Positions 17,490 through 31,196 of a stretch of 64,000 nt of DNA are shown here, piece by piece (within the stretch, counting starts at the first letter, position 1; each line of letters starts with the position of its first letter). The notes below the pieces were generated by a model, which was given only the letters and a program-made list of their open reading frames with translations, did not search any database and was not told where the DNA came from. The translations under genes were made by a program, and so were the position numbers. This stretch comes from Mesorhizobium sp. (GTDB lineage Bacteria; Pseudomonadota; Alphaproteobacteria; Rhizobiales; Rhizobiaceae), in the NCBI GenBank assembly GCA_004020365.1, contig SAQR01000016.1:1-64000 (forward strand), read 5' to 3'.

Positions 17490-17648
17490 CGGCGCCACCC
17501 CTCATTGCCCTGCCGGGCATTTCTCCCCGTAAACGGGGGGAGAAAGAGCTGGCTGGACGCTGGAGATCGGCGAAATCATTGATGACGGCGTCCTTCTCCC
17601 CGTTCACGGGGAGAAGATGGCGGCAGCCAGATGAGGGGCGGCGCGACG
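17490..17648. repeat. RIME-like palindromic intergenic element
   Basis: About 160 bases bounded by inverted ends (CGCCACCCCTCAT on the left, ATGAGGGGCGGCG on the right). Inside are two strong palindromes, TCTCCCCGTAAACGGGG near 17520 and TTCTCCCC/GGGGAGAA near 17593-17615. This sequence style is a common dispersed repeat in rhizobial genomes (RIME family). It fills most of the 334-base gap between rpoC and the oxidoreductase gene. Confidence 0.65.
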
Positions 17649-17700
17649 CTTGCAAGATGGGTCAGGGCCGGTGCGGAAGCCGCTCCTCACACCACGCGGC

Positions 17701-18636
17701 TTAATCGAAAAACGCTTCCACCACGTTGCGCTTGCCGAGCATGAAGGCGTCGGCGACATGTTGCAGCGGGGCAAGATCGACGTCGGAGGTGCCGGCGCGC
17801 ACGATCTCGGCGAAACGCCTGTAGAGCATCGGGTATTCGGCTTCGGGCTCGTCGTGAACGACGCGGCCGTCGACCGCTAGTTTTGAGCCGCCGCCCGAAA
17901 GCACCATCGCGCCGTTGTCCGTCTCGGCCAGGATGTCCCAGCTTTGCGGGCCGGTCTGGCGCCAGTCGAGCTCCATCGTCACCGGCAAGCTGTTCGAGGT
18001 GCGGAAAGCGATGTGGGCTGCGATCGGTGCGGCGCGGTTTTCGGGAAAATCGAGAATTGCCGAGGTGATGAACATCGCCGGCAGTATGTGGGTCGCGATC
18101 GACAGCGCGTTGATGCCGGGATCGAAGACGCCGAACCCGCCTGGGGCCCAGATCCAGTCCTGGTTGGGGTGCCAGCGGCGCACGTCCTCCTTCCAGTTGA
18201 TGGCTGCCGATCTTATCGTGGTCGAGCCGAGAAAATCGCGCGCGGCCTCGACCGCCGGCGCATAGCGCGAATGCCAGCTGGCGAACAGCGAGACGCCGTT
18301 TGCGACCGCTAGCGCCTTCAAATCCTCGACCTCGCTGACCGTGGCGCCGGGTGGCTTTTCCAGAAAAACATGTTTTTTCGCTGCCAGCGCCGTCCGCGCA
18401 GCGTCGTAGCGGAACTGCGGCGGCATGCACAGCGATACGGCCTCGAGTTCCGGCACGGCGTCGAGCATCGCCTCGATATCAGGAAAATTCGCGATGCCGT
18501 CCACCTTGCCGTGCCGGCTGGCGGCGGCGGTGAGGTGGTAGTCGCGGTCCTTCGCCAGGGCCGGAAGGTGCTGGTCGCGAACAATCTTTCCCACGCCGAC
18601 GATGCCGAGCTTGATGGGACCGCTATTCAGGGACAT
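17701..18636 (-). CDS. Gfo/Idh/MocA family oxidoreductase (galactose dehydrogenase-like)
   Basis: A 311-residue NAD(P)-dependent sugar-type dehydrogenase. The Rossmann motif GIVGVGKI is at residues 11-18, and the family's cofactor/active-site motif EKPPG is at 93-97 (Lys94). The C-terminal half is the alpha/beta substrate domain; DPGINALSIATH includes a likely catalytic His. Overall pattern resembles bacterial D-galactose 1-dehydrogenases, but the substrate cannot be fixed from sequence alone. It lies on the strand opposite to the translation genes between rpoC and rpsL, so it is transcribed independently. Confidence 0.8.
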   Translation of the reverse strand: MSLNSGPIKLGIVGVGKIVRDQHLPALAKDRDYHLTAAASRHGKVDGIANFPDIEAMLDAVPELEAVSLCMPPQFRYDAARTALAAKKHVFLEKPPGATVSEVEDLKALAVANGVSLFASWHSRYAPAVEAARDFLGSTTIRSAAINWKEDVRRWHPNQDWIWAPGGFGVFDPGINALSIATHILPAMFITSAILDFPENRAAPIAAHIAFRTSNSLPVTMELDWRQTGPQSWDILAETDNGAMVLSGGGSKLAVDGRVVHDEPEAEYPMLYRRFAEIVRAGTSDVDLAPLQHVADAFMLGKRNVVEAFFD

Positions 18637-18730
18637 GGGTACTCCGCAGGTTCAAATTGCGCTTGGTTCTTAGCAGAGAACCGATGCCGGGCAAGTAGTG
18701 CGAGACCGCGACGGCCAAGGATATGGCTGA

Positions 18731-19012
18731 TCACAGCGGCACGTCGAAGGTGACGATCGACACTTCGCCTTCGAGCGCGCCCTGATAGGCCGAAAGGTGC
18801 GGCTCTTCGTCGGGCACGCCGTCCAGGTCGCCGATCTGGTCGAGCTCCGCCTCGGCGTAGCCTTCGGCCGCCAGTGATTCGAGCGCCCGGCGCACCGCCG
18901 AATCGTCGTCGGGCGCGACCAGCATCAGGTGGACGCCTTCCGGCTTGCCGCCCTTTCTTTTCCACGCCCGGCCGGTGATGATGGTGACCGGGCGCTCATC
19001 ATTGTCGTTCAC
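18731..19012 (-). CDS. Small conserved-looking hypothetical protein
   Basis: A 93-residue acidic protein of unknown function. The GTG start at 19012 is supported by a strong GGAGGA 8 bases upstream and gives the N terminus MNDNDERPVTII. It looks like one compact alpha/beta domain, with no signal peptide and no membrane span. It stands 94 bases upstream of the oxidoreductase on the same strand and may share its transcript. Confidence 0.65.
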   Translation of the reverse strand: MNDNDERPVTIITGRAWKRKGGKPEGVHLMLVAPDDDSAVRRALESLAAEGYAEAELDQIGDLDGVPDEEPHLSAYQGALEGEVSIVTFDVPL

Positions 19013-19139
19013 GGGCCGATTCCTCCGAGCGAGGGGATTTGCGCTGTTCATATCGCTTTTTCGCATGAAGCCTGGCCATGCAACAGACGAAGGCCGGTCA
19101 CTTTCTTCCTTCGCCTTGCAAAATGGCGAAAGAAAATTA

Positions 19140-19156
19140 CATGCGCTTTTCGCATG
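19140..19156. repeat. Short inverted repeat upstream of rpsL
   Basis: CATGCG (19140-19145), five bases, CGCATG (19151-19156). It lies 44 bases before the candidate rpsL promoter and could be an operator. No protein can be assigned. Confidence 0.35.
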
Positions 19157-19199
19157 GCTGCCAAGCCTCGGTTTCAGCGTAATATTTGGTGCTCCGGGG

Positions 19200-19228
19200 T
19201 TGACGGGCAACAGGCTTGCGAGTAGAAG
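19200..19228 (+). promoter_or_regulatory. Candidate promoter of the rpsL-rpsG-fusA-tuf operon
   Basis: TTGACG at 19200-19205 and TAGAAG at 19223-19228 are 17 bases apart. This gives a leader of about 240 bases before rpsL. It is the best promoter-like match in the 462-base gap; the rest of the gap shows no gene on the plus strand. Confidence 0.5.
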
Positions 19229-19474
19229 CCGCCCAGTCAGAACCGATGTGAGGCTCTCCCTTCCGAAGCGACACGCTTTGGAGTTTGCCTCAAACAGGGT
19301 TCGTTTTACGAGCGAAAAGACATTTCCGGCGTGCATGAAGCGGTTTCCGCTTCCTCTGCCATTTGTTCGGGCAAGACCGCGAGGCGCGGTTTGTGGCCCG
19401 ACTTTGCGTATGGAAATGACGCTTTGAGCGGCCCTGACAGGGCGAGACACGGAATTGAGAGACAAGAGGGTTTA

Positions 19475-19846
19475 ATGCCTACCGTCAACCAGCTGATCCG
19501 CAAGCCGCGCATTGCGCCGGTGAAGCGTAACAAGGTCCCGGCCATGCAGCAGAACCCGCAGAAGCGGGGCGTCTGCACGCGCGTCTATACAACGACGCCG
19601 AAGAAGCCGAACTCGGCACTGCGCAAGGTGGCCAAGATCCGCCTGACCAATGGTTTTGAAGTGATCGGCTACATCCCCGGCGAAGGCCACAACCTTCAGG
19701 AACACTCGGTGGTGATGATCCGCGGCGGCCGCGTCAAGGATCTTCCGGGCGTCCGCTACCATATCATCCGCGGCGTGCTCGACACGCAGGGTGTGAAGAA
19801 CCGCAAGCAGCGCCGTTCGAAATACGGCGCCAAGCGTCCGAAGTGA
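19475..19846 (+). CDS. rpsL: 30S ribosomal protein S12
   Basis: S12 sits at the decoding centre and controls translational accuracy; mutations here give streptomycin resistance. The 123-residue protein starts [12 protein letters not shown] and carries the unmodified [14 protein letters not shown] and [15 protein letters not shown] motifs, consistent with the sensitive type. The ATG at 19475 follows AAGAGGG; longer in-frame starts add unrelated residues. First gene of the str operon. Confidence 0.98.
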   Translation: MPTVNQLIRKPRIAPVKRNKVPAMQQNPQKRGVCTRVYTTTPKKPNSALRKVAKIRLTNGFEVIGYIPGEGHNLQEHSVVMIRGGRVKDLPGVRYHIIRGVLDTQGVKNRKQRRSKYGAKRPK

Positions 19847-19919
19847 CCGAAGCGTAGCCAAGGTCATCCCGGACGGCGCCAGGCGACGATCCGGGGTCCA
19901 GGCCACCACGCAGAATTGA

Positions 19920-20402
<483 letters not shown>

Positions 20403-20432
20403 AGCGCGAACGAGACTGAAGAGGCACCTCCC

Positions 20433-22523
<2,091 letters not shown>

Positions 22524-22589
22524 CCTCAACGGGTTGCAGCGCTAACTTAATTCAAAGCCCGCACGGGCGAGCAGGAATGGAGAGATCAC

Positions 22590-23765
<1,176 letters not shown>

Positions 23766-23828
23766 TTTGGACTTAAACCGATCTGTCGCGGGCGCTGCCC
23801 GCGCCGCGCCAGAACAAGGAAGTGACGC

Positions 23829-24137
23829 ATGAACGGACAGAATATCCGCATCCGCCTGAAGGCGTTTGATCACCGGGTGCTTGACGCCTCGACGCGGGAA
23901 ATCGTGTCGACGGCCAAGCGCACCGGCGCCAACGTCCGCGGCCCCATTCCGCTGCCGACGCGGATCGAAAAGTTCACGGTCAACCGGTCGCCTCACGTCG
24001 ACAAGAAGAGCCGCGAGCAGTTCGAGATGCGCACGCACAAGCGTCTGCTCGACATCGTCGATCCGACCCCGCAGACGGTCGACGCTTTGATGAAGCTCGA
24101 TCTTGCCGCCGGTGTCGACGTCGAGATCAAGCTCTAA
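23829..24137 (+). CDS. rpsJ: 30S ribosomal protein S10
   Basis: S10 is a 30S head protein that also acts in antitermination as NusE, partner of NusB. The 102-residue protein begins [16 protein letters not shown], the usual family start, with AAGGAAG before the ATG. It follows tuf by 63 bases with no terminator seen, so the str and S10 operons may be cotranscribed here. Confidence 0.98.
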   Translation: MNGQNIRIRLKAFDHRVLDASTREIVSTAKRTGANVRGPIPLPTRIEKFTVNRSPHVDKKSREQFEMRTHKRLLDIVDPTPQTVDALMKLDLAAGVDVEIKL

Positions 24138-24162
24138 GGGAACCAGAGCGGCGGGGCGACCC

Positions 24163-24279
24163 GGAACTCTGAAGGAACAAGAGGCGTGGAGGGGCGGTAG
24201 CCCCGACAGGGAACTCTGAAGGAACAAGAGGCGTGGAGGGGCGACAGCCCCGACAGGGAACTCTAAAGGAATTGAACCG
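24163..24279 (+). repeat. 47-bp tandem repeat covering the rplC leader and ribosome-binding site
   Basis: A unit starting GGAACTCTGAAGGAACAAG begins at 24163 and again at 24210; a third, partial unit begins at 24257 and ends in the real rplC ribosome-binding region (AAAGGAATTG). The full units each hold a GGGGC-4-GCCCC hairpin and a purine-rich GAAGGA motif without a start codon after it. The gap is therefore about 94 bases longer than one unit would need. Confidence 0.85.
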
Positions 24280-25026
24280 ATGCGTTCAGGTGTGATTGCA
24301 AAGAAGGTGGGAATGACCCGCATCTACAACGATGCCGGGGAACATGTTCCCGTCACCGTTCTCCAGATGGAGAACTGCCAGGTCGTGGCGCAGCGCACGC
24401 AGGAGAAGAACGGCTATACCGCCGTCCAGCTCGGCGTTGGCCTTGCCAAGGTGAAGAACACGTCGAAGGCGATGCGCGGCCATTTCGCGACTGCTTCCGT
24501 CGAGCCGAAGGCCAAGGTTGCCGAGTTCCGCGTCTCCGCCGACAACATGATCGATGTCGGCGCCGAGATCACCGTCGATCATTTCGTCGTCGGCCAGAAG
24601 GTTGATGTGACGGGAACCACGATCGGCAAGGGTTTCCAGGGCGTCATCAAGCGGCACCACATGGGCGGTGGCCGCGCCACCCACGGCAACTCGGTCTCGC
24701 ACCGTACGCACGGCTCGACCGGCCAGCGCCAGGACCCGGGCAAGGTGTTCAAGGGCAAGCACATGGCCGGCCACATGGGTGACACCCGCGTCACCACGCA
24801 GAATGTCGAGGTCGTCTCGACCGACGCCGATCGCGGTCTGATCCTGATCCGCGGCGCGGTTCCCGGCTCGAAGGGCGCCTGGATCCTGGTCCGTGACGCC
24901 GCCAAGGTTGCGCTGCCGGCCAATGCGCCGAAGCCCGCCGCAATCCGCGCCATTGCAACCAGTGATAGCGCCAAGAACGATGCCCCGGCCACAGTAGATG
25001 CCCCGGCCACAGAGGGAGCGGAATAA
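24280..25026 (+). CDS. rplC: 50S ribosomal protein L3
   Basis: L3 is an early 23S rRNA binder near the peptidyl-transferase centre. The 248-residue protein has the signature [20 protein letters not shown]. The C terminus carries an Ala/Pro-rich extension of some 35-40 residues (from about residue 210) beyond the roughly 210-residue E. coli form; such tails are seen in rhizobial L3. Its stop overlaps the rplD start by one base (TAATG). Confidence 0.98.
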   Translation: MRSGVIAKKVGMTRIYNDAGEHVPVTVLQMENCQVVAQRTQEKNGYTAVQLGVGLAKVKNTSKAMRGHFATASVEPKAKVAEFRVSADNMIDVGAEITVDHFVVGQKVDVTGTTIGKGFQGVIKRHHMGGGRATHGNSVSHRTHGSTGQRQDPGKVFKGKHMAGHMGDTRVTTQNVEVVSTDADRGLILIRGAVPGSKGAWILVRDAAKVALPANAPKPAAIRAIATSDSAKNDAPATVDAPATEGAE

Positions 25027-25646
25027 TGGACCTCAAGATCACAACGCTTGGCGGCAAGGACGCCGGCAAGGTGAAACTCTCCGAGGAGATTTTCGGCCTT
25101 GATCCGCGCGAGGACATCCTGCAGCGCGTCGTGCGCTGGCAGCTTGCCAAGAAGCAGCAGGGCACCCACAAGACCAAGGGTCGCGCCGAGATCGCCCGCA
25201 CCGGCGCCAAGATGTACAAGCAGAAGGGTACCGGCCGCGCCCGTCACCATTCGGCACGCGCTCCGCAGTTCCGCGGCGGCGGCAAGGCCCACGGCCCGGT
25301 CGTCCGCAGCCACGAGCACGATTTGCCGAAGAAGGTGCGTGCTCTGGGCCTCAAGCATGCTCTCTCGGCCAAGGCCAAGAGCGCCTCGCTCATCATCATC
25401 GATGAGCTGATGCTGACCGAGGCCAAGACCAAGGCGCTGATCGCGAATTTCGCGACGCTGGGCCTGTCCAACGCCCTGCTGATCGGCGGCGCCGAGCTCG
25501 ACAAGAATTTCAAGCTGGCGGCGACGAACATCCCGAACATCGACGTGCTGCCGATCCAGGGCATCAACGTCTACGACATTCTGCGCCGCGGCACGCTGGT
25601 CCTTTCGAAGGCCGCCGTCGAGGCTCTCGAGGAGCGCTTCAAATGA
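25026..25646 (+). CDS. rplD: 50S ribosomal protein L4
   Basis: L4 lines the exit tunnel and in E. coli regulates the S10 operon. The 206-residue protein has the family region [20 protein letters not shown] in its tunnel loop. It overlaps rplC by 1 base and rplW by 4, so the three are translationally coupled. Confidence 0.98.
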   Translation: MDLKITTLGGKDAGKVKLSEEIFGLDPREDILQRVVRWQLAKKQQGTHKTKGRAEIARTGAKMYKQKGTGRARHHSARAPQFRGGGKAHGPVVRSHEHDLPKKVRALGLKHALSAKAKSASLIIIDELMLTEAKTKALIANFATLGLSNALLIGGAELDKNFKLAATNIPNIDVLPIQGINVYDILRRGTLVLSKAAVEALEERFK

Positions 25647-25936
25647 CCGACCTTCGTCACTACGACGTGATCGTCTCGCCGGCGATCACTGAAAAGTCGA
25701 CCATGGCTTCCGAGCAGAACCAGGTCGTCTTCAACGTCGCCAAGAAGGCGTCGAAGCCGGAAATCAAGGCTGCCGTCGAAGCGTTGTTCGGCGTCAAGGT
25801 GGTGGCCGTGAACACGCTTGTCCGCAAGGGCAAGATCAAGCGCTTCCGCGGCACGATCGGCCGCCAGAGCGACGTCAAGAAGGCGATTGTGACACTGGTC
25901 GACGGCCAGTCGATCGACGTCGCGACGGGTCTCTGA
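25643..25936 (+). CDS. rplW: 50S ribosomal protein L23
   Basis: L23 sits at the tunnel exit and is the docking site for trigger factor and SRP. The 97-residue protein contains [19 protein letters not shown] and [15 protein letters not shown]. Its ATG overlaps the rplD stop (ATGA). Confidence 0.98.
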   Translation: MTDLRHYDVIVSPAITEKSTMASEQNQVVFNVAKKASKPEIKAAVEALFGVKVVAVNTLVRKGKIKRFRGTIGRQSDVKKAIVTLVDGQSIDVATGL

Positions 25937-25959
25937 GCAAGACCGCGAGGACAACAGAC

Positions 25960-26793
25960 ATGGCACTGAAAAAATTCAACCCGATAACGCCGAGCACCCG
26001 CCAGCTGGTCATCGTCGACCGCTCGGGCCTCTACAAGGGCAAGCCCGTCAAGGGCCTGACCCAGGGCCTGACCAAATCGGGCGGTCGCAACAATTACGGC
26101 CGCATCACGGCCCGCTTCATCGGTGGCGGTCACAAGCGCACGTACCGCATCATCGACTTCAAGCGCCGCAAGTTCGACATTGTCGGCACGGTCGAGCGTA
26201 TCGAATACGATCCGAACCGCAGCGCCTTCATCGCGCTGATCAAGTATGACGATGGCGAGCTGTCCTACATCATCGCTCCGCAGCGTCTTGCTGCCGGCGA
26301 CAAGATCGTGGCCGGCGAAGCGGTCGACGTGAAGCCGGGCAATGCGATGCCGCTGGCCTCGATGCCGGTCGGCACGATCGTCCACAACATCGAGCTGAAG
26401 CCGGGCAAGGGCGCCCAGGTTGCCCGTTCGGCTGGCGGTTATGCCCAGCTCGTCGGCCGCGACCAGGGCATGGCGATCCTGCGCCTGAACTCGGGCGAGC
26501 AGCGTGTCGTCCACGGCTCGTGCATGGCCACTGTCGGCGCCGTGTCCAACCCGGACCACGGCAATATCAATGACGGCAAGGCAGGCCGCACGGTGTGGCG
26601 GGGAAAACGTCCGCACAACCGCGGCGTGACCATGAACCCGGTCGACCATCCGCACGGCGGCGGCGAAGGCCGCACCTCGGGTGGCCGCCATCCGGTTTCG
26701 CCCTGGGGCAAGCCGACCAAGGGCAAGAAGACGCGGTCCAATAAGGCGACCGACAAGTTCATCCTGCGCTCGCGCCATCAGCGCAAGAGCTAA
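25960..26793 (+). CDS. rplB: 50S ribosomal protein L2
   Basis: L2 is needed for subunit association and peptidyl-transferase activity. The 277-residue protein starts [17 protein letters not shown] and ends with the conserved histidine region [20 protein letters not shown] followed by a basic tail. Confidence 0.98.
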   Translation: MALKKFNPITPSTRQLVIVDRSGLYKGKPVKGLTQGLTKSGGRNNYGRITARFIGGGHKRTYRIIDFKRRKFDIVGTVERIEYDPNRSAFIALIKYDDGELSYIIAPQRLAAGDKIVAGEAVDVKPGNAMPLASMPVGTIVHNIELKPGKGAQVARSAGGYAQLVGRDQGMAILRLNSGEQRVVHGSCMATVGAVSNPDHGNINDGKAGRTVWRGKRPHNRGVTMNPVDHPHGGGEGRTSGGRHPVSPWGKPTKGKKTRSNKATDKFILRSRHQRKS

Positions 26794-26809
26794 GAAGAGG
26801 TAACGCCAA

Positions 26810-27088
26810 GTGACTCGTTCGATTTGGAAAGGCCCCTTCATTGACGGCTACCTTCTCAAGAAGGTGGACAAGGTTCGTGAAGGTGGTCGCAATGAGGTGA
26901 TCAAGATGTGGAGCCGTCGCTCCACCATCCTGCCGCAGTTCGTCGGCTTCACCTTCGGTGTCTACAACGGCCAGAAGCACGTTCCCGTTTCGGTGAACGA
27001 GGACATGGTCGGCCACAAGTTCGGTGAATTCGCTCCGACCCGGACCTATTACGGTCACGGCGCGGATAAGAAGGCGAAGAGGAAATAA
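26810..27088 (+). CDS. rpsS: 30S ribosomal protein S19
   Basis: S19 lies in the 30S head near the A-site tRNA. The 92-residue protein starts at GTG (26810) with AAGAGG upstream and contains [17 protein letters not shown] and the signature around [19 protein letters not shown]. Confidence 0.97.
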   Translation: MTRSIWKGPFIDGYLLKKVDKVREGGRNEVIKMWSRRSTILPQFVGFTFGVYNGQKHVPVSVNEDMVGHKFGEFAPTRTYYGHGADKKAKRK

Positions 27089-27090
27089 TC

Positions 27091-27480
27091 ATGGGCAAGG
27101 CCAAAGCTCCGCGCAGGCTTGCTGATAACGAAGCGCGCGCCGTGTTGCGCACGATCCGTATCAGCCCGCAGAAGCTGAACCTGGTTGCCGCGCTGATCCG
27201 CGGCAAGAAGGTCGCGACAGCGCTTTCCGATCTCGAATTCTCGGCCAAGCGGATTTCCGGCACGGTCAAGAAGACGCTGGAATCGGCGATCGCCAACGCG
27301 GAAAACAACCACGACCTCGACGTCGATGCGCTGATCGTGGCGGAAGCCTATGTCGGCAAGTCGATCGTCATGAAGCGGTTCCATGCCCGTGGCCGTGGCC
27401 GCGCCAGCCGTATCGAGAAGCCGTTCTCGCACCTCACGATCGTCGTTCGTGAAGTCGAAGAAAAAGTGGAGGCCGCATAA
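27091..27480 (+). CDS. rplV: 50S ribosomal protein L22
   Basis: L22 extends a beta hairpin into the exit tunnel, where some macrolide resistance mutations map. The 129-residue protein has a slightly extended N terminus and ends with [20 protein letters not shown]. It starts 2 bases after rpsS and its stop overlaps the rpsC start by one base. Confidence 0.98.
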   Translation: MGKAKAPRRLADNEARAVLRTIRISPQKLNLVAALIRGKKVATALSDLEFSAKRISGTVKKTLESAIANAENNHDLDVDALIVAEAYVGKSIVMKRFHARGRGRASRIEKPFSHLTIVVREVEEKVEAA

Positions 27481-28205
27481 TGGGCCAGAAAATCAATCCG
27501 ATCGGTCTGCGTCTCGGCATCAACCGCACCTGGGATTCGCGCTGGTTCGCCAACACCGGCGAGTACGGCAAGCTGCTGCATGAGGACATCAAGATCCGCA
27601 AGTATCTTGAGAAGGAACTCAAGCAGGCCGCGATTTCGAAGGTCGTGATCGAGCGTCCGCACAAGAAGTGCCGCGTCACTATCCATGCGGCGCGTCCGGG
27701 CCTGATCATCGGCAAGAAGGGCGCTGACATCGAGAAGCTTCGCAAGAAGCTGATGGAGATGACGAAGTCCGAGACGCATTTGAACATCGTCGAAGTGCGT
27801 AAGCCAGAGATCGACGCGACGCTGGTCGCCCAGTCGATCGCCCAGCAGCTCGAGCGCCGCATCGCCTTCCGCCGCGCCATGAAGCGCGCCGTGCAGTCGG
27901 CGATGCGCCTCGGTGCCGAAGGCATCCGCATCAACTGCGCCGGCCGTCTCGGCGGCGCCGAGATCGCGCGCATGGAATGGTACCGCGAAGGTCGCGTGCC
28001 GCTGCATACGCTGCGCGCCGACGTCGACTACGGCACGGCCGAAGCACACACCGCCTACGGCATCTGCGGCGTCAAAGTCTGGGTGTTCAAGGGCGAGATC
28101 CTCGAGCACGACCCGATGGCTTCGGAGCGCCGCGCCACCGAGGGCGATCATGCGCATGGCGGTGGTGGTGAGCGCGAACGCGGTCGCCGTCGCGAAAACG
28201 CCTGA
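27480..28205 (+). CDS. rpsC: 30S ribosomal protein S3
   Basis: S3 is part of the mRNA entry site and its helicase activity. The 241-residue protein has the KH domain ([15 protein letters not shown]) and the C-terminal [19 protein letters not shown] region. It ends with a His/Gly/Arg/Glu-rich tail ([15 protein letters not shown]). Confidence 0.98.
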   Translation: MGQKINPIGLRLGINRTWDSRWFANTGEYGKLLHEDIKIRKYLEKELKQAAISKVVIERPHKKCRVTIHAARPGLIIGKKGADIEKLRKKLMEMTKSETHLNIVEVRKPEIDATLVAQSIAQQLERRIAFRRAMKRAVQSAMRLGAEGIRINCAGRLGGAEIARMEWYREGRVPLHTLRADVDYGTAEAHTAYGICGVKVWVFKGEILEHDPMASERRATEGDHAHGGGGERERGRRRENA

Positions 28206-28232
28206 GACAGTTGAGAATTTGGAGTTAGAACG

Positions 28233-28646
28233 ATGCTGCAGCCAAAGCGCACAAAGTTCCGCAAGCAGTTCAAGGGTCGTATCCATGGTGCCGCCAAGGG
28301 TGGCACCAATCTGGATTTCGGCGGTTTCGGGCTGAAGGCGCTTGAGCCGAACCGCGTCACCGCGCGTGAGATCGAGGCGGCCCGCCGCGCGATCACCCGC
28401 GAAATGAAGCGCGCCGGCCGCGTCTGGATCCGTATCTTCCCGGACGTGCCGGTGACGTCGAAGCCGACCGAAGTCCGCATGGGCAAGGGCAAGGGCGCGG
28501 TCGATTACTGGGCGGCGCGCGTCAAGCCTGGCCGCATCATGTTCGAGATCGACGGCGTCAATGAGGAAACCGCCCGTGAGGCACTGCGTCTCGGCGCGGC
28601 CAAGCTCTCGGTCAGGACGCGCTTCGTACAGCGCATCGCAGAATAA
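28233..28646 (+). CDS. rplP: 50S ribosomal protein L16
   Basis: L16 helps shape the A-site tRNA position and the peptidyl-transferase centre. The 137-residue protein begins [19 protein letters not shown] and holds the conserved arginine-bearing [18 protein letters not shown] segment. Confidence 0.98.
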   Translation: MLQPKRTKFRKQFKGRIHGAAKGGTNLDFGGFGLKALEPNRVTAREIEAARRAITREMKRAGRVWIRIFPDVPVTSKPTEVRMGKGKGAVDYWAARVKPGRIMFEIDGVNEETAREALRLGAAKLSVRTRFVQRIAE

Positions 28647-28659
28647 GGACGGGCTGATC

Positions 28660-28860
28660 ATGAAAGCCGAAGACATCCGGACCAAGACCCAGGACCAGCT
28701 GACCGACGAATTGGCCAGCCTGAAGAAGGAGCAGTTCAACCTGCGCTTCCAGAAGGCCACCGGCCAGCTCGAGAAGACCGCGCGCGTGAAGCAGGTCCGC
28801 AAGGACATTGCGCGTATCAAGACCATCGCTGCGGAAAAGTCCGCGGCTAAGAAGGCTTAA
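28660..28860 (+). CDS. rpmC: 50S ribosomal protein L29
   Basis: Small two-helix protein at the tunnel exit. The ATG at 28660 gives 66 residues starting [18 protein letters not shown], the normal family start; an upstream in-frame start inside rplP would add an unrelated extension. It lies 13 bases after rplP. Confidence 0.97.
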   Translation: MKAEDIRTKTQDQLTDELASLKKEQFNLRFQKATGQLEKTARVKQVRKDIARIKTIAAEKSAAKKA

Positions 28861-28871
28861 GGACGAAAACC

Positions 28872-29111
28872 ATGCCAAAGCGCATTCTGCAGGGCACCGT
28901 CGTCAGCGACAAAAACGAGAAGACGGTTGTCGTCAAGGTCGAACGGCGCTTCACGCATCCCGTGATGAAGAAGACCGTGCGCATGACCAAGAAGTACAAG
29001 GCGCACGACGAGAACAACGCCCACAAGGTCGGCGATCAGGTGTTCATCCAGGAATCGAAGCCGATTTCCAAGGACAAGCGCTGGACCGTCGTGTCTTCGG
29101 ACCAGGCGTAA
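28872..29111 (+). CDS. rpsQ: 30S ribosomal protein S17
   Basis: Early-assembling 30S protein with an OB fold. The 79-residue protein starts [20 protein letters not shown] and contains [16 protein letters not shown]. It begins 11 bases after rpmC. Confidence 0.97.
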   Translation: MPKRILQGTVVSDKNEKTVVVKVERRFTHPVMKKTVRMTKKYKAHDENNAHKVGDQVFIQESKPISKDKRWTVVSSDQA

Positions 29112-29183
29112 AACAACGAATTTTGGACAGACCGGGGAGGGGCTTTGAGCCCGTCCCGTTAGAAGAGAAGAAGGCGGCCAGTC

Positions 29184-29552
29184 ATGATTCAGATGCAAAC
29201 AAACCTCGACGTCGCGGATAATTCCGGCGCCCGTCGTGTCATGTGCATCAAGGTGCTGGGCGGCTCGAAGCGGAAATACGCTTCCGTGGGCGACATCATC
29301 GTGGTGTCGATCAAGGAAGCCATCCCGCGCGGCCGCGTCAAGAAGGGTGATGTGATGAAGGCGGTCGTGGTTCGCACGGCCAAGGACATCCGCCGCCCGG
29401 ACGGCAGCGTGATCCGTTTCGACAAGAACGCGGCCGTTCTCGTCGACAACAAGAAAGAGCCGATCGGCACGCGTATCTTCGGACCGGTTCCGCGCGAACT
29501 CCGCGCCAAGAACCACATGAAGATCATCTCGCTCGCGCCTGAAGTGCTGTAA
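29184..29552 (+). CDS. rplN: 50S ribosomal protein L14
   Basis: L14 forms an inter-subunit bridge and binds the silencing factor RsfS in other bacteria. The 122-residue protein begins [18 protein letters not shown] and has the usual family length. A small GGGC/GCCC hairpin lies in the 72-base gap before it. Confidence 0.98.
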   Translation: MIQMQTNLDVADNSGARRVMCIKVLGGSKRKYASVGDIIVVSIKEAIPRGRVKKGDVMKAVVVRTAKDIRRPDGSVIRFDKNAAVLVDNKKEPIGTRIFGPVPRELRAKNHMKIISLAPEVL

Positions 29553-29564
29553 GGAGCCGGACCA

Positions 29565-29879
29565 ATGCAGAAGATTAGAAAAGGCGACAAGGTCGTCGTG
29601 CTGGCCGGCAAGGACAAGGGCCGTTCGGGCGAAGTCCTCTCGGTACAGCCGAAGGAAGACACCGCGCTGGTGCGCGGCGTCAACATGATCCGTCGTCACC
29701 AGAAGCAGTCCCAGTCCCAAGAGGGCGGGATCATCACCAAGGAAGCGCCGATCCAGCTGTCGAACATCGCGCTGGCCGACCCCAAGGATGGCAAGCCGAC
29801 CCGCGTCGGTTTCATCTTCCAGAAGGACGGCAAGAAGGTGCGCGTCGCCAAGCGCTCGGGAGAAGTCATCAATGGCTAA
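29565..29879 (+). CDS. rplX: 50S ribosomal protein L24
   Basis: Assembly initiator of the 50S subunit with an N-terminal KOW motif ([20 protein letters not shown]). It has 104 residues, and its last 8 bases overlap the start of rplE. Confidence 0.97.
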   Translation: MQKIRKGDKVVVLAGKDKGRSGEVLSVQPKEDTALVRGVNMIRRHQKQSQSQEGGIITKEAPIQLSNIALADPKDGKPTRVGFIFQKDGKKVRVAKRSGEVING

Positions 29880-30450
29880 GGCTCAAACCAAGCAGGCGAC
29901 TGCCCAGAACACGCCGCGCCTCAAGCAGGTCTACAACGAGACCATCCGCAAGGCGCTGCAGGAGCAGTTCGGCTACGAGAACGAGATGCAGGTTCCGCGC
30001 ATCGATAAGATCGTGCTGAACATGGGCGTCGGCGAGGCGACCGGCGATTCGAAGAAGCCTTCGATTGCGGCCGAAGATCTTGCGCTGATCGCCGGCCAGA
30101 AGGCCGTCGTCACCCATGCGCGCAACTCGATCGCCGGCTTCAAGGTCCGCGAAAAGATGCCGATCGGCGCCAAGGTCACGCTGCGCAAGGAACGCATGTA
30201 CGAGTTCCTCGATCGCCTCGTGAACATCGCGCTGCCGCGCGTCCGCGACTTCCGCGGGCTCAATCCGAAGAGCTTCGATGGCCGTGGCAACTATGCCATG
30301 GGCATCAAGGAACACATCGTGTTCCCGGAGATCAACTACGACAAGGTTGATCAGATCTGGGGCATGGACGTCATCGTTTGTACGACTGCGAAGACGGACG
30401 ACGAAGCCAGGGCATTGCTCAAGGCCTTCAACTTCCCCTTCCGCCAGTAA
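29872..30450 (+). CDS. rplE: 50S ribosomal protein L5
   Basis: L5 is the 5S rRNA-binding protein of the central protuberance. The ATG at 29872 lies within the end of rplX (8-base overlap) and gives 192 residues. These start with a short Gln/Thr/Ala-rich extension and then [26 protein letters not shown] and the C-terminal [20 protein letters not shown] are typical. The overlap suggests translational coupling. Confidence 0.97.
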   Translation: MAKAQTKQATAQNTPRLKQVYNETIRKALQEQFGYENEMQVPRIDKIVLNMGVGEATGDSKKPSIAAEDLALIAGQKAVVTHARNSIAGFKVREKMPIGAKVTLRKERMYEFLDRLVNIALPRVRDFRGLNPKSFDGRGNYAMGIKEHIVFPEINYDKVDQIWGMDVIVCTTAKTDDEARALLKAFNFPFRQ

Positions 30451-30477
30451 CGGCAGCGAGAAAAGGAAAAATCTGAA

Positions 30478-30783
30478 ATGGCAAAGACCAGCTCAGTCGA
30501 GAAGAACAACAGGCGCCGCAAGCTTGTGGACCAGTACGCTGCCAAGCGTAAGGTCCTCAAGGCGATCATCATGGATCAGTCCAAGCCAATGGAAGAGCGC
30601 TTCCGCGCTCAGCTGAAGCTTGCGGCACTGCCGCGCAACTCGGCCAAGACCCGCATCCGCAACCGCTGCGAAGTCACCGGACGTCCGCGTGCCTACTATC
30701 GCAAGCTCAAAGTATCGCGCATCGCGCTTCGTGATCTCGGCAATAACGGCCAGATCCCGGGCCTGGTCAAGTCGAGCTGGTAA
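30478..30783 (+). CDS. rpsN: 30S ribosomal protein S14
   Basis: S14 of the 101-residue, zinc-independent type. It has one cysteine and no CxxC pairs. It contains [20 protein letters not shown] and ends GLVKSSW. It lies 27 bases after rplE. Confidence 0.97.
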   Translation: MAKTSSVEKNNRRRKLVDQYAAKRKVLKAIIMDQSKPMEERFRAQLKLAALPRNSAKTRIRNRCEVTGRPRAYYRKLKVSRIALRDLGNNGQIPGLVKSSW

Positions 30784-30795
30784 GGAGGACATAAC

Positions 30796-31194
30796 ATGTC
30801 ATTGAGCGATCCTCTCGGCGATATGCTGACCCGCATCCGCAACGCCTACGGCCGCAAGAAGTCGAGCGTTTCGACGCCGGCCTCGCGCCTGCGTACCCGC
30901 GTCCTCGACGTGTTGAAGGCGGAAGGTTATATCCGCGACTACAGCCAGACCGACTTCGACAACGGCAAGTCCGAAATCGAGATCGAGCTGAAATATTTCG
31001 ACGGTGCGCCGGTGGTGCGCGAAATCGCCCGCGTCTCTAAGCCGGGCCGTCGCGTTTACGTTTCGGCGAAGTCGATCCCGCACGTCGCCAACGGCCTCGG
31101 CATCGCCATCCTTTCGACGCCGAAGGGCGTGATGGCCGACCACGAGGCGCGTGAACAGAATGTCGGCGGGGAAATCCTCTGCCAGATATTCTAA
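30796..31194 (+). CDS. rpsH: 30S ribosomal protein S8
   Basis: S8 binds the central domain of 16S rRNA and in E. coli represses the spc operon. The 132-residue protein begins [20 protein letters not shown] and ends GGEILCQIF. The next gene is separated by a long heptad-repeat hairpin. Confidence 0.97.
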   Translation: MSLSDPLGDMLTRIRNAYGRKKSSVSTPASRLRTRVLDVLKAEGYIRDYSQTDFDNGKSEIEIELKYFDGAPVVREIARVSKPGRRVYVSAKSIPHVANGLGIAILSTPKGVMADHEAREQNVGGEILCQIF

Positions 31195-31196
31195 GG

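Noticed and set aside
29112-29183. Extra small gene between rpsQ and rplN
   Set aside because: Only a short GGGC/GCCC hairpin and a ribosome-binding site are present; no frame of useful length.
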